64,000 nt of DNA from Bettongia penicillata ogilbyi (taxonomy: Eukaryota > Chordata > Mammalia > Diprotodontia > Potoroidae): contig JAJHZJ010000416.1 in NCBI GenBank assembly GCA_023548195.1, forward strand, positions 1,694,729 to 1,758,728, given 5' to 3'. The notes under the pieces are model-generated. The model did not search any database, was not told where the DNA came from, and saw only the letters and a list, made by a program, of their open reading frames with translations. Both the position numbers and the translations under genes were made by a program. Position 1 is the stretch's first letter. Every line of letters starts with the position of its first letter. Below, in pieces: positions 33,231 to 44,429 of the stretch.

Positions 33231-34114
33231 TCTGAAAATATTATGCATCTGTTCAATGCTCAATATTTGCCTGAGTCACCGTTGAGTGTATCAAAGACTC
33301 CCACATGATCCAGTTTATAAGCAGATTTTGACAATATTCTGAAATGTTTATTAAGACTGAATTATCTGTTCATTTCAGACAAATGGAAGAAAAAGTCCCA
33401 CTGTGACCTGGCTCTCATCCAACACCAGCAGCACGGAGGAATGATTCACAAGGACATTTCCACTTTTGCTTATTAGCTCCTCTCTGGAGCTTGAAAAATG
33501 AATTTCAATATCTGAAAGTATGCTTGGTTGGGTTTTCAATACTGTTTGTCTTATGAACTGTGATCTTGAGAAGCATATGAAAAAATTCCTATAGTAGATT
33601 CTCAATATAATTGCATTAAGATCCATATGCTTGCTCTAGCCCACCAGTTTTATGAGTTTTTCTCCCTGTGATCCCAGATGAAAAGGATCATAGCTATCAG
33701 ATATTATTTCAATGCCATTAAGAACATGTGTTCTTGATGCTGTTTGTGGTTTACGTAGGCTTATTTCTTTCCTAAGTTGTGTAAGTAACTCATATGTTAG
33801 AAATCCATATGTCGGAAACCATCATGATAAGAAGGATCTGAGAACATTTGGAAGGAGGCATGGTTCTCATCCCTTAACTCTTGGCCCCCACCCAACAAAT
33901 GTGGGACAGTGTATGCCTGGTAATATCCCTTCCCTCCAAACTTGCCAAGGCAATGTTCTCATTAATAGGCATGCAGTTCAGAATTTTTGTGTTTGTACCG
34001 GATTGGTGATTTTTATCTGCCAATAAGGAAAAAAGTCCCTCTGCCAAAGAGGAAAAAATCCTTCTATCAACATAAATTGGTAATTACTTTACAGCTTACA
34101 TTCTTAAAGAAAAT
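33231..34114. other. No gene recognised
   Basis: AT-rich sequence. The 104-codon + frame at 33712-34026 has no recognisable domain. Confidence 0.4.
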
Positions 34115-34625
34115 TGCTTGAGAAACTGAGAAATTAAATGACTTAGCTAGGATCACATAGCTCCAGAATACTGGGAGATGAGAATTAAACTCAGGTCTTC
34201 CATACTGTGCAATGTTTTCTTGCCCCCCCCCCCAAAAAAAAAACCCCAAATCAAGGAAAGCAAATCAATCAGTATTTGTTATATAGCTACTATGTACCAG
34301 GCACACTGTGCAAGGTTCTGGGGTGCAAAGACAAAAGTGGAACAAAAGTGCCTTCAAAGAGCTTATTATCTAGTAAGGAAAGTCAAGCTAAGTGGTGCAG
34401 TGGCCGGGGTTCTAGGCCTGAAGTCAGGAAGATTCATCTTTGTGAGTTCAAATCTGTCCTCAGACATTTACAAATTGTGTAACCATGGGCAAGTCATTTA
34501 ACTCTGCCTCCCTTTTCTCATCTGTACAATGAGAAGAATTTGGCAAACTCCAGTATCTTTGCCAAGAAAACTGCATATTGGATCATGAAGAATCAGACAT
34601 TCCTGTAACAACTGAACAACTGTAA
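34115..34625. repeat. MIR fragment (-), dispersed repeat (+) and CORE-SINE (+) in a row
   Basis: 34115-34215 is an inverted MIR scrap. 34258-34382 is the 7780-type repeat ('cagtatttgttatatagc', 'gtaccaggcacactgtg'). 34385-34625 is a full CORE-SINE ('aagtggtgcagtggcc', 'gagttcaaatctgtcc', 'gccaagaaaactgc'). A C10A9 run at 34224-34243 lies between. Confidence 0.75.
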
Positions 34626-34645
34626 AAACATACAAAATAGATGGG

Positions 34646-35189
34646 TGGGGTATCAACAGGCGATCACAACTTCATGAAACTTATGCGAAAATTAGGTTTA
34701 CTACAAGAGAAATGAACATGCATGTGAAACTCAGAGTTCATAATCCATACAGAAGTTTGCATATTTATGATTATAAAATAAAGCAAAGAGGAAAAACCAT
34801 AAATCTTCACTTCCATGGCATGGAAGGAGGAAAAGTTCTGTAAAGGTGGAAAGAAGACAAAATCCCTCCCAAAGGGGAGGAGCAAGACAGTGGCAAAAGC
34901 CACATTCTTTTTCCTTGGGACCTGATAGACCATGAAGATATGATGACCTCCTTATCTACAAGGATCCAGCTACACAAGCCTAGTGCAGATTATTTGGTGC
35001 CTGTCTGAACTCCCAAGTTCACCCAGAGAGTCCAGTTTGGGATGCAAACAACAAATATCAGGTGGGAGTTGGGTTGGAAGCGTTGTCCTTGATACATTGA
35101 GGACTTCCTGCATGCTCTGGTCCAGTGTCTCTGGAAAGTATGGCAGCTCAAAAGGACATAGTCAGGGGAACTCTTAACAGTTCTTAACA
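34646..35189 (-). mobile_element. Possible ERV 3' LTR
   Basis: On the reverse strand the segment starts TGTTAAGAACTG at 35189 and ends near 34646. It is immediately preceded by a polypurine tract (35190-35201), the arrangement found at a proviral 3' LTR. No second LTR or target duplication was found, and the polyadenylation signal is not obvious. Confidence 0.45.
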
Positions 35190-35201
35190 TTCCCCACTTT
35201 T
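35190..35201 (-). other. Polypurine tract next to the LTR
   Basis: It reads aaaagtggggaa on the reverse strand and directly abuts the TG of the LTR. This matches the plus-strand primer site of retroviruses and is the main support for calling the LTR. Confidence 0.45.
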
Positions 35202-36834
35202 GATCAAAGGTGACCCCTGGGCATGCCAATGACCACAGAGAGCACACTGTGTAAAATAGTACCATGGATACTACCCGGGACAAACCCAATTACAAAGTGG
35301 GATCAGAACCATTAATCAAGCCCAGTATAATCCATATCTTTTATGTGGGCAAGCACTATCAGTGAAGGGTGGGGAGTGCCCATAAGGTGGGAGGAGAGGT
35401 GTGTCAGTAAACAAATCATGGAGAGGATAATGCTTGAAGTGAGACTTTAAGGAAAGTTAGGAGTGGAGGAGGTGAGGGGGCAAAGGTAACCATTATCCCT
35501 ATACAGGTTGCTCCCTGTAGTGGCAGGTTTTCCTGGCAGGTGTTGCTATACAGAGCTCTCCATAAAGACTCCTCCATTTTCTTGCACCTCTCAGCAGGGA
35601 TCACTAGGTTTGAAATTATTTTCCTGGACTTTAACACTGCTCCTACTGGCAAGAGGTCATGTAAAGCCTGACTTTGGAAGCAGGGTCCTTGCTGTTCCAT
35701 CTTCAGAGCTGACCCCTTCCATCTAAGTTTACATGTGATAACCATGAACATTGATATAATTTTTCTTTCCTCCATTCAGAAAGGTGCCTTTCACCCAAGC
35801 AAACACTCCCCACTTGTTGAGGAGCTGACACAGTTCCCCTCATTTAGCAGTTTCAGCTAAGTATCCCATCTCTCACTCCCATTGTGGAGAAAGGAGAGGG
35901 AAAATTAAAGGGAGCTGTAGGGGCTCTTATAATCTTCAGGCAAACATTTCCTCAGGGAAAGTCTTTCACTGAGGAGAGGGGGAAGGTACTAACACCCATA
36001 ATATTTGCAATTCATATGTGTCTGTAGACCTGTTTCCTAAATTGACAGATAAGAGTTCAGAAGAAATGCATTTTAACTCTACACTTTGGAGAAGTTCCAA
36101 GTCCTGCTCTCTGGGGAACCTACTCTCATGGGTCCATTTTAAAATTTGAGGCATCAGAAATAAGCATTTCTTTCCATGTGCCTGAATGCATTATTAATAA
36201 TCATTCCCATCTACATGCAATTTTAAGATTTACCAAGGCAACATTTACACATGAAAAGATGACTGACATCCAGTGTATGCTGTACTCAAGTGCTGAGCCC
36301 CTGATCTAATAATTCACAGTTTAGGGTCTGTCCCACTTGTCCCAGCACCTGAGCTGACAATTTCATCGACTTCTCTTGAATTTTCTGTTGCCCTCAATTT
36401 TAGGAACAACGATAGGATTCCAGGAATTTTATTTGGAAGCAGGTTCAGGTTTCAGGTGAGAAAGGACCCATGACTCCTTTCATAATACCTAGAAGATACT
36501 CATCCTCATTACACAACATCAGAGAAGGGAAAATGATGAATAGGCTTTTGTATGGATTCCAGGAAAATCATCTCATCACCCTCAGAAACAAAATACCCAT
36601 GTATGCCCAAAGTCCAAGTGGGTATTGCCTCAAGCTCAGCATACTGATGTTTATTTAATATTTCAAAGTTTGTCCTTTACAGAGGGATAGGTGCTGGACC
36701 AGTGATTTCATTGGCCAAGGAAATTCCTAGCTGAGGAAACTCATTCTACAAATACAGGTTTGTATGTTCATTGAAGTTTATGGTCATTTAATTGTATATA
36801 TACATATGTACATATAGTCATTTATATAGTCACA
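35202..36834. other. Unassigned; might include ERV internal remnant
   Basis: If the 3' LTR call is right, sequence just right of 35201 would be the end of a decayed provirus. Reverse frames here (119 codons at 35416-35775) show no retroviral domain that I can recognise, so I do not annotate one. Confidence 0.3.
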
Positions 36835-37315
36835 GTTGCCTAGGTGGACAAAAAATGTCAAGTGACTAGCCCTAACCCTAACCCTACGGTCATACAACCA
36901 GTATGTGGCACAAGTAGAATCTGAAGCCTTGACTCCAAAACCAGCTCACTATCCACTATGGCAGGCTACCTCTGCTTTGCATACATATTTCATTCAAGCC
37001 TTACAATAATGCTTTAAAGGAAATATTATGGGTGTTGTTCCCATTTTACAGGAAATAATTATAACAAAGCATTCATATAACACTTGAAAGTTGGCAAAGT
37101 ACTTTGCATATGTAATTCCACCTGATCCTCTCAATAATTCTGAGAGATAGGTGCTGTTGTTATTCCCATTTTACTGAAAAGGAAATTGAGGTTAAGAAAG
37201 ATTCTGTGACTTGCCCAAGATCACATGGTATATGAAGTAGCATTTGAACTCAGGTGTTTCTGATTCCCAAGTCCAGCTCTCTAACCCACTACATTACGCT
37301 GGGGCAGTATGTTCA
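36835..37315 (-). repeat. Two inverted MIR-type units
   Basis: 36835-36990 carries 'gtcaagtgactagccc' and 'cagctcactatccac'. 37050-37315 is nearly complete ('ttctgagagataggtgc', 'cccattttactgaaaag', 'cttgcccaagatcacat', 'catttgaactcaggtg'). The first contains a telomere-like insertion (36870-36887). Confidence 0.75.
36870..36887 (-). repeat. Short interstitial telomeric repeat
   Basis: Three CCCTAA-type units, the last with A-to-C, lie inside a MIR where the consensus reads 'cttgcccaaggtcac'. See findings. Confidence 0.7.
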
Positions 37316-38059
37316 TGGTCTCTAGGCAAACTACTGTGAGGAGTAGTTCAAGTGGAAACTCCAGGACAGAAGTCAATGAATCAATGAGTGGGAGCTAGTT
37401 TGCCAAAAGAACTGTTGCTTGACAAAATAAGAAAGCTCTGGAGTCTTCATTCTACTCCTCAGTGAAAAGAAGGACACAAAACAGAATCCCTGGAAGAGCT
37501 GTCATCAAGAACAAGGTGCAGATGTTCTAAAAGAACACAGAGAAAGGCAATATAATTGTTTTCAAATACTTGAATGGCTATGTTGAATGCAGACATCAGA
37601 AGGGGCTACCTGACTCTAATCTCAACTGGCCCCATGAGTAGAGCAGGTTTCCCCCTTACTGCACCTAGAGTCTGAGTCTGTTGTTCTGACCAGATGTCAC
37701 ACTACCTCTTAGGCTCAAGCTCAGTCTTCTCCATGGACTTTCAATTATTAAGCAAAACAACTCATGCAATGGCTTCTTGAGGGTGTGCCTCCCATGAGAC
37801 TCCTTCCCTGTAGAAATATATTAAATTAAACCCTGTTCCCTTCTGGTCCTCTAGGGTACTCCAGGACTTCTGTGCTACATAGTGACTCAAATTGCAATTC
37901 ATTTGCCTTTATTAAAGATCCTAGCTTTTTCTTCTTTGGTATTCTCTTATATTTGAGGTTGACAGCTGTCATAAGGAAGAAAAATAAGACTTGTCATAAA
38001 TGGTCCCAGGATGCATAGCAATGGCTAGAAGTTGCAGAGAGGCAGATTTCATCTTGATG
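37316..38059. other. No gene recognised
   Basis: Unassigned mixed-composition sequence without a long open frame. Confidence 0.4.
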
Positions 38060-38290
38060 ATAATATTTATATAGTGATTTCAGGGTCACAAACTGCATTA
38101 CAGTTATTGTCTCATTTGATCCTTATTACAGTCCTGAGAAGTAGATAGTATCTTCATCCTCATTTTACAGATGAGAAAGCTGAGACTGAGCTGAGACCGT
38201 GACCAGGGTCTCACTGCCAGTAAATATGGGAGGCACAATTCCAATTCAAATGTTCCTGTCTCACAATGTAGTCTTCTAGATTCACTGTGC
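38060..38290 (-). repeat. MIR-type SINE, near full length
   Basis: 'gtctcatttgatccttat', 'cctcattttacagatgag' and 'gaccagggtctcactgcc' are in inverted order. Confidence 0.75.
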
Positions 38291-38384
38291 CAGCAAACTG
38301 CCTTAATTTCCACCCAAAAGTAAAATGGGTTGTCCTAGGCAAAAAAGTTATCTGTTACTGAAGGTCTTCAAAGAGGAAGCTGAG

Positions 38385-38580
38385 ACCAATATTGTGCCAT
38401 GGGAAGAACACTGACTCTGTATTCAAGAGACCCGAGTTCAAAACCTGCCTCTGAGGCTAACTGCTTGCCTATGTGATCTTAAACAAGTCACTTCTCTAAG
38501 TCTTACTTGTAAAATGAGGAAGATTAAGTAGATGGCCTTTGTGGTCTCTTCCAGCTCTAAATGCTCTCATAAAAACCACT
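38385..38580 (+). repeat. MIR-type SINE
   Basis: 'gacccgagttcaaaacc', 'acaagtcacttctctaag' and 'gtggtctcttccagctc' are in direct order. Confidence 0.7.
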
Positions 38581-38589
38581 GGTCAGGAG

Positions 38590-39511
38590 TTCTGTAAAAT
38601 AAATTTCTGTTCAAATATGGGTTTGGCTAGAAAACTTCTAATATCCCTTCCAAACCTCCAATGCCATGATTCTAATTTGGCACATTTTTTCCCAACCCCT
38701 TACCATAATAGTAAAAAGACAATTTGAACAACCAGCCTGTTCAAAATCTCTCCAAGATATAGAGAAGGCTCAACTGAGTCAAACACAAATCCAATAGCCT
38801 TCTCTAACTGCACCCCAAAACCTCGCAAAAGTAGAAAAAAGCATGTGAGGAAGTGTACCTGTAAGAGAGTAGTGAGTGTCTGTTTGGGCTTCTCTTAGCT
38901 GAAGGAACCCAGAGGATAAACAGTATATGGTACAAGTTTAGCACCAGGGACAGGGCTAGAAGAGAGTCTTTTGAAATTCAGGACCCAAGAGATTCTCAGT
39001 CAATTGTGAGTAGTGATAATTCTGCAGCCAGAAGGGTACTAGGGTCCCTTTTAATCTCCCTCCCTACTCCTGCCCTTCCTTATATTTTCATAATGGTAAT
39101 AGGGGAAAAGTGGTCAGATAAGTAAATGGGAATAATAGCTGTTTCAGCAGGATAAGCTCCTGGTAAGAAGGGGAAGCAAATAGGCATCCTTAGATGCTCA
39201 CTGCTTCCACCTGACTAGCTCACAGCAGTCTTTGGCCAGTCCAAAACACCCTCCATTATTAGAGATTGGTCACCACCTTGGCTCATCATTCCTCTCTCTT
39301 TGTCTGAAGTCCTTTGCTAATGGCTCTGTATTATATAATGGCAACCTGCCATCCCTCCACTTCCTAGTTGGTCAGACAGAATAGTGTCAGGCTCTCACTG
39401 ACTATGCCAGCTTTTCTCCTGAAGAAGTCCCTTTCCCAGATATTGATGGGTAATAGGAAAGAACTATAGATTCCAGAGTGACCTGAGCTCACTACTCTTC
39501 AATCCTCCCAA
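38590..39511. other. No gene recognised
   Basis: Unassigned sequence. Short frames only. Confidence 0.4.
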
Positions 39512-39686
39512 CTCTGTCTCTCTCTCTCTCCCTGTCTCTCTCTGTCTCTCTCCCTGTCTCTCTCTCTCTCTGTGTGTCTCTCTCTGTCTCTCTCTGTCTC
39601 TCTCTCTGTCTCTCTCTCTCTGTCTCTCTCTCTCTCTCTGTCTCTCTCTCTCTCTGTCTCTCTCTGTCTCTCTCTCTTTCTCTCTG
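39512..39686. repeat. (CT)n/(CTCTGT)n polypyrimidine microsatellite
   Basis: About 175 bp, purely pyrimidine apart from interspersed G in CTGTCT units. The Arg/Glu-repeat frame on the reverse strand is an artefact. The strand asymmetry allows H-DNA (triplex). Confidence 0.97.
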
Positions 39687-39839
39687 ACATGTCTGTAAGA
39701 GGAAAGAAGGGTTAAGAAAACAGAACTACCTAATTTTTAAAAATCTCTCAGTATATGCATATGCCAGGAAGAGAAAAACAGATGGTTTGTTCATGTGGTT
39801 TGGAAAAATGCTTTGTTGAAAAGAGAAAGCAGAATGTTG

Positions 39840-40180
39840 ATAGTTCAGATACTGACACCACCCCTATACCAACGCTCCTTCTGCTCCTCTGGTCACTCTT
39901 CTAAAGCCTTTGCTTTCTCCTCTTCCTTCTGCTTCCTAAAATGTAGGCATTCCCTAGAGTTCTTTGCTCAGGCCTCTTCTCTTCCCTCTATCTCTCACTC
40001 CATGATCTCATCCATTCCTATCACATTATCTATTACCTCTATGTAGAAGACTCAACTATAATACTCTGGTGCCAACCATTCAGGCATGCCAGGCCTGCAT
40101 TTCCAGCTGCATGGAGAACATTAGCACTTGGATATCTAACTGGCATCTTAAACTTATCATGTCAAAAACTGAACATATCT
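39840..40180 (+). repeat. LINE L2 fragment
   Basis: Contains 'gttctttgctcaggcctc', 'ctctcactccatgatctc', 'gatatctaactggcatc' and 'catgtcaaaaactgaac'. This is the L2 region upstream of the 3' end. Confidence 0.65.
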
Positions 40181-40194
40181 ATTTTCCGAATAAT

Positions 40195-40410
40195 AATAAT
40201 TAATTTTTCCAAACCTTTGATTTTGTTTTTGTAAAAAACCCTTCACAGAAGCAGATCAGCAAGCTGTCTACGCTTATAATCATAGATAGTTGTCTGAAGA
40301 TATTGACATACCTGTAGTCACAGAGCTCATAAGCTCATAAGTCTTAGGACTTATTCTGCTGGACTCTAGATCAGCTTTCTTCCAACTATGCTATGTTGTC
40401 TTTTAGAATA
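40195..40410 (-). repeat. Diverged MIR/L2 fragment
   Basis: 'aaacctttgattttg', 'acctgtagtcacagagc' and 'tgctggactctagatc' resemble an inverted MIR, but with large gaps. Confidence 0.4.
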
Positions 40411-40696
40411 ATGATAAAACAATGGGGATAATAATACCTAGAATCTCCTAGTTTCCTTACCTTGTTCATGTTAAATATATACTCATCTGCTTTGTTGTTG
40501 AGTCCTAAGGATTAATGGGACCTTTTCATCTAACTTACAGGATAAACTTCCTCTTTTTTTGCCTCCACTTATTAAGTAAGAATAATCTGTAAATGTTTGT
40601 AATGTAAAAGACAAAACTTTTCTATAAAACTTTTAAAAAAGTGAGCTCTTTGAAAGAAATGACTGTCTCCACTTTTCTATTTGTACCTCAGCATTG
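40411..40696. other. No gene recognised
   Basis: Short unassigned AT-rich gap. Confidence 0.4.
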
Positions 40697-41008
40697 TGTG
40701 TGTGTTTGTCCTTCGTTGCCGAAGGAGACCATGCTATCAGAGAAATAATGACAAGACTTGCACTTGACTTTGTTTTGAGTGAGGGAGGGCTGTGCAGGTC
40801 ACCAACCTCACTTCTCCTCCAGAACCATCTGAATTCAGTGACCAGATATTCATTAGGATGACTGGAGATGACCCAGGATGAGGTAATTGGGGTTAAGAGA
40901 CTTGCCCAAGGTTACACAGCTAGTGATGTCAAGTGTCGGAGGTGAGATTTGAACTCAGGTCCTCCTGACTCCTGGACTGGTGCTCTATCTACTGTACTAC
41001 CTAGCTGT
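40697..41008 (-). mobile_element. RTE-tailed composite SINE
   Basis: On the + strand it starts with 'ttgtccttcgttgccgaag' (the inverted 3' end of the family at 57040-57515). It continues 'gagggagggctgtgcagg' and then joins an inverted CORE/MIR body ('gacttgcccaaggttac', 'gagatttgaactcaggtc', 'ctacctagctgtcc'). The whole reads as one chimeric SINE: a CORE head with an RTE-type tail. Confidence 0.7.
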
Positions 41009-41019
41009 CCAAAGATACA

Positions 41020-41192
41020 GAAATGGTTTGCCATTTCCTTCTCCAGATCATTTTAGAGATGAGAAAATTGAGGCAAATAGGGTTAAGTGACTTACCCAGG
41101 GTCACATATACTTAGTAATTATCTGAGCCTGGATTAGAGGAGGAGCCTTTCTGACTTCAGTCCCCCAAATTCTACCCATCTAGCTGTCTTGA
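41020..41192 (-). mobile_element. CORE/MIR-type SINE
   Basis: 'ggtttgccatttccttctcc', 'gagaaaattgaggcaaat' and 'gacttacccagggtcac' are in inverted order, ending in 'catctagctgtctt'. Confidence 0.8.
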
Positions 41193-41399
41193 TGATTTAC
41201 CTCAGTACTAATCACATCATAAATAATTAATATATATTCTTTTCAATGATTCATCTATCCATCCATTCATTTATTCAAGTCTGACTCCTGCTTCCTTTTC
41301 ATGGATCTTTTGTGAGTTCTCTTCAGTCATACTTTCTTTTATAATTCTAATTTCAAAACTTAATTTCAGGTCCTTCTAAGCTTATATCTGGAGAGTTAC
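41193..41399. other. No gene recognised
   Basis: Short unassigned AT-rich sequence with a (CATC)n-like scrap near 41262. Confidence 0.4.
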
Positions 41400-41900
41400 A
41401 TCCTTTAATTTGTCCTTTTGACTCTAGTCTCCCCACTACTAAACCATCCAACATGTTGTCACCGGATTGATTTTTGTAAAGCTCAAAGTCAATGATGTCA
41501 CTCTTCTCCGATACTTCAAAGGGTCCTTGGGACTATGGAATAAAATGCAAATCGCATGGAATTCAGAATCCTTTAGAATTTCACCTCAAATTATTTTCCC
41601 AGGCTTTTTTCCTACTGTCCTCCTAAACGAAACTTGTGCTTCAACCAAGCTTATTCATATCATTCTCCCACATTTTGTGCCTATCCATCCTTTCTTCTTT
41701 GTTCATGCTGTTTCCTTCACCTGGAATGTTCTTCCTCATCTCCTCATATCAAATTTCTACACATTCTTCAAAGCTCAATTTAGTTACCATCTCCTTCAAG
41801 AAACTTTCCTTGATTACTCCATCTAGAATTAATTCTTTCTTTCAATCTCCAATAGTACTTTGCTTTATCCCTACCTATGACCACATTTATGATGACCATA
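41400..41900 (+). repeat. LINE L2 fragment
   Basis: 'gactctagtctccccac', 'gatgtcactcttctccg', 'catgctgtttccttcacc', 'tggaatgttcttcctc' and 'caagaaactttccttg' follow the L2 3' region order. The 119-codon frame over it is incidental. Confidence 0.65.
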
Positions 41901-41904
41901 TCTC

Positions 41905-42165
41905 AGGGTAGTTAGATGACATGGTGAGTAGTGTATGGGGTATGAAGTCAAGAAAACCCAAATCCAAACCCAGCCTCAGGCATTAGCTGTATGCCTCTGG
42001 ACAAATCATTTAACCTCTCTCAGCCTCAGTTTCCTAATCTGAAAAATGGGGATAAAAACAGCATCTTCTTCCTAGAACTGTCATGAGAAGAAAATAAGAT
42101 AATGTTTATAAAGCAGCTTACAAACTGTAAAGTACTATATAAATGGTAGCTACTATTATTATCTT
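41905..42165 (+). mobile_element. CORE-SINE with MIR-like tail
   Basis: 'gttagatgacatggtgag', 'cctcagtttcctaatctg', 'gagaagaaaataagataatg' and 'gtactatataaatggtag' are in order. Confidence 0.75.
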
Positions 42166-42463
42166 CTATCATTACTGTAATCATTCAGAAGACAGAGACT
42201 ATCTCTTGGGTTGTTTTTTTTTTTTATCTTGTTTGGTTTGGTTTGAGGTTTTGTTTTTGTTTTTTGTCCCTGCTTTTGTGTTTTGCATTCTTCTCCACAT
42301 CTAGCATAGTAGGATAATTCCTTTTATGGAGTAGACATTAGATAAAGTTTATTGAATGAAAGAATGAATCTATCATTCCCTGACAAAAAAACCAAATATA
42401 TAACCAAACACCAAAGGTAAAATGATGATGATGATAATGATAAGAATGATAGTGGCTACTGCC
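42166..42463. other. No gene recognised; T-rich and (GATGAT)n scraps
   Basis: Contains T-rich runs and short GAT repeats only. Confidence 0.5.
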
Positions 42464-43230
42464 ATAAGCACCTCAACATGCACAGGGGGGCCTGATATCA
42501 CAGGTTCTTAGATCTGCATTCATAAAAGGAAAGGCAATTTTTGAGGGGTTAACAATCGTTTTAATCAAACACATGTATTAATCCTTTAACCAAGCACAGA
42601 TATCATTCATTTAGTTCAGGGAAGTTAACAAACTGAACTTCAAAAAAAAAAAATACAGAGAAATTAAAGATCAACAGACATGACTTCCTCTGCCTCAATT
42701 CATAATTCAATAGACATTCCAACTTTCTGACCACAGCTACCAGATCAGGAAGCACGACATCTGGGCTCTCAAAGAGGGGGAGGGGGTATCCTTAGTAACT
42801 TCCCAGATTTCACATCTGGCCAAACACTTCTAGTCAGTAAGTCCCAAAGTAATCAACAGACATGGCTTCCTCTGTCTGACCATAATTCAACAGACAGGTA
42901 CAACTCTCTGACCATACCAGAGAGGGAAGTACGACATCTGGGTTCTCAAAGCTGGGGAGGGGAGCTTAGTGACTTCCTAGAGTCCTTGTCTGGAATTCAA
43001 ACCTTACTTCAAAAATTAAGCCCCAAAGTAAAACCTCAATTCAGAGTATTTATGCCTTTTTTTTAGAGCCAGAGGACATTACAACCCTTTTTATTGACCC
43101 AGTGACTCAATAGAAAAAACAAAAGGTACTTGGGACCCTCCTACAAAACAACTTTCCCTAATCAAGCTTCCCACAATGGGCAGGCCCATCAATGGGTGGG
43201 AAAAATCTTTAATCACATTAAAATAATTAA
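42464..43230 (-). mobile_element. Third LTR of the 18.7-20.7 kb family, truncated, with internal tandem duplication
   Basis: It aligns with 18656-19190 in the same orientation: 'atcacaggttcttagatctg', 'catttagttcaggg', 'gccccaaagta' and 'gccagaggacattacaac'. It also aligns with the reverse of 20150-20270 ('ctaatcaagcttccc', 'gggcaggccca'). Bases 42671-42850 and 42853-43029 are tandem copies of about 180 bp, which lengthens this LTR compared with the other two. Confidence 0.65.
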
Positions 43231-43364
43231 CAATACAAATTCCTGTACTGTTTCTAGTTAAAAAAAACAACTCGTTTCTCTAGTTTACTCCTTGTAAAGA
43301 CTCTTGATAGATAAAGGCAAGATTCAATCAGAAGCACTTGATTATGCTAGAACAAAAACAACAA

Positions 43365-43545
43365 AAGATCCTATTTTGATTGCCATCACACATTTAAATA
43401 GCACTTTAAGGTTTACAAAATTCTTTTCCTATATCCTCTTATTTAGTCCTCATAACCTTTTCACATACTATAGGAATTATTATTTCCATTTTATAGATGA
43501 AGAAATTCACACTTAGGTTAAGTGACTTTTTCATGCTAAGAAGGG
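43365..43545 (-). repeat. MIR-type SINE
   Basis: 'gcactttaaggtttacaaa', 'ccattttatagatgaag' and 'gttaagtgactttttc' are in inverted order. Confidence 0.65.
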
Positions 43546-43827
43546 TCAATATAAAAAATAATTTGTGTATTTTGACTTTAAACCATTTGAAGACTGTGGA
43601 AAGACTTTTTAATTGTAAGTGGCTCATGGAGCAATTAGCCCCAAGCCACAGTCTGAGCCAAATTCTGTTTATACTTAGTGACAAGACTTATGGTCTTTGA
43701 CATAAAGGAATTCCCTGCTCTCTTCTCTGGGTCTAGCTTAGCCTGCTCTGAATATACAAAGCTGAAAAAGTCAAAAGGGACATGAAGTATGAAGCACGAA
43801 AAATCATTTCATGGGCAGTGTGATGCA

Positions 43828-44135
43828 GTCAGTCAATAAACATTTATTAAATACCTACTGTTGTCCAGGCATTATGCTAAGTGCTAGGGATGCAAAAAAA
43901 GTAAAACAAACAAAAAAAAACAGTCCCTGATCTCCAGGATTTCACAATTTTGTGGTGCAATAGAAAGAGTGTTGGCTCTTGTGCTAGAGGATGTCAATCC
44001 TAGCTCTACCACTTGTGTGACTTTGGTCAAGTCATGACACTCTCTTGGCCTCAGTTTCCTCATCTGTAAAATTAAGAGATTGGACTAGATGGCTTCTAAG
44101 ATACCTTCCAGCTCTAGCCCTGTGATCCTTTGATT
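43828..44135 (+). repeat. 7780-type dispersed repeat followed by a MIR
   Basis: 43828-43955 carries 'gtcaataaacatttatt', 'ccaggcattatgctaag' and 'cagtccctgatctcc'. 43960-44135 is a MIR ('gtgcaatagaaagagtg', 'ctctaccacttgtgtgac', 'cctcagtttcctcatctg', 'ccttccagctctagcc'). Confidence 0.7.
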
Positions 44136-44429
44136 AAAGTAATAATGAAAGTGATACCACAGATCTACAGTCACAAGGCTATAGGCAGGGATATGCTTAT
44201 AAATGTTTAATAGTTGGCTCTTCAGGGGAAAAAATGTACATAGAACACACTTTTAACATTAATTTGAATTACTAATGTTTTCCCCTTCACTTTCTTATAT
44301 CTATACAATAGATGAAAGAATAAATTAAGTCCAGTTCTGAAGCATTTGCCAATTTTCTAGTTGTAAATACATTGAAAATTTAAGAACCTTCTGAGAGCTA
44401 ATTTGAGTTGGCTTGAATTTACACAGACA
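44136..44429. other. No gene recognised
   Basis: Unassigned AT-rich sequence. Confidence 0.4.

Noticed and set aside
35416..35775. A 119-codon reverse frame as retroviral envelope remnant
   Set aside because: Position next to a possible LTR is suggestive, but no envelope motif is visible.
36870..36887. Chromosome end
   Set aside because: Only three units, embedded in a SINE with continuous sequence on both sides.
39499..39690. A 63-codon Arg/Glu repeat protein
   Set aside because: It is a translation of the CT microsatellite.
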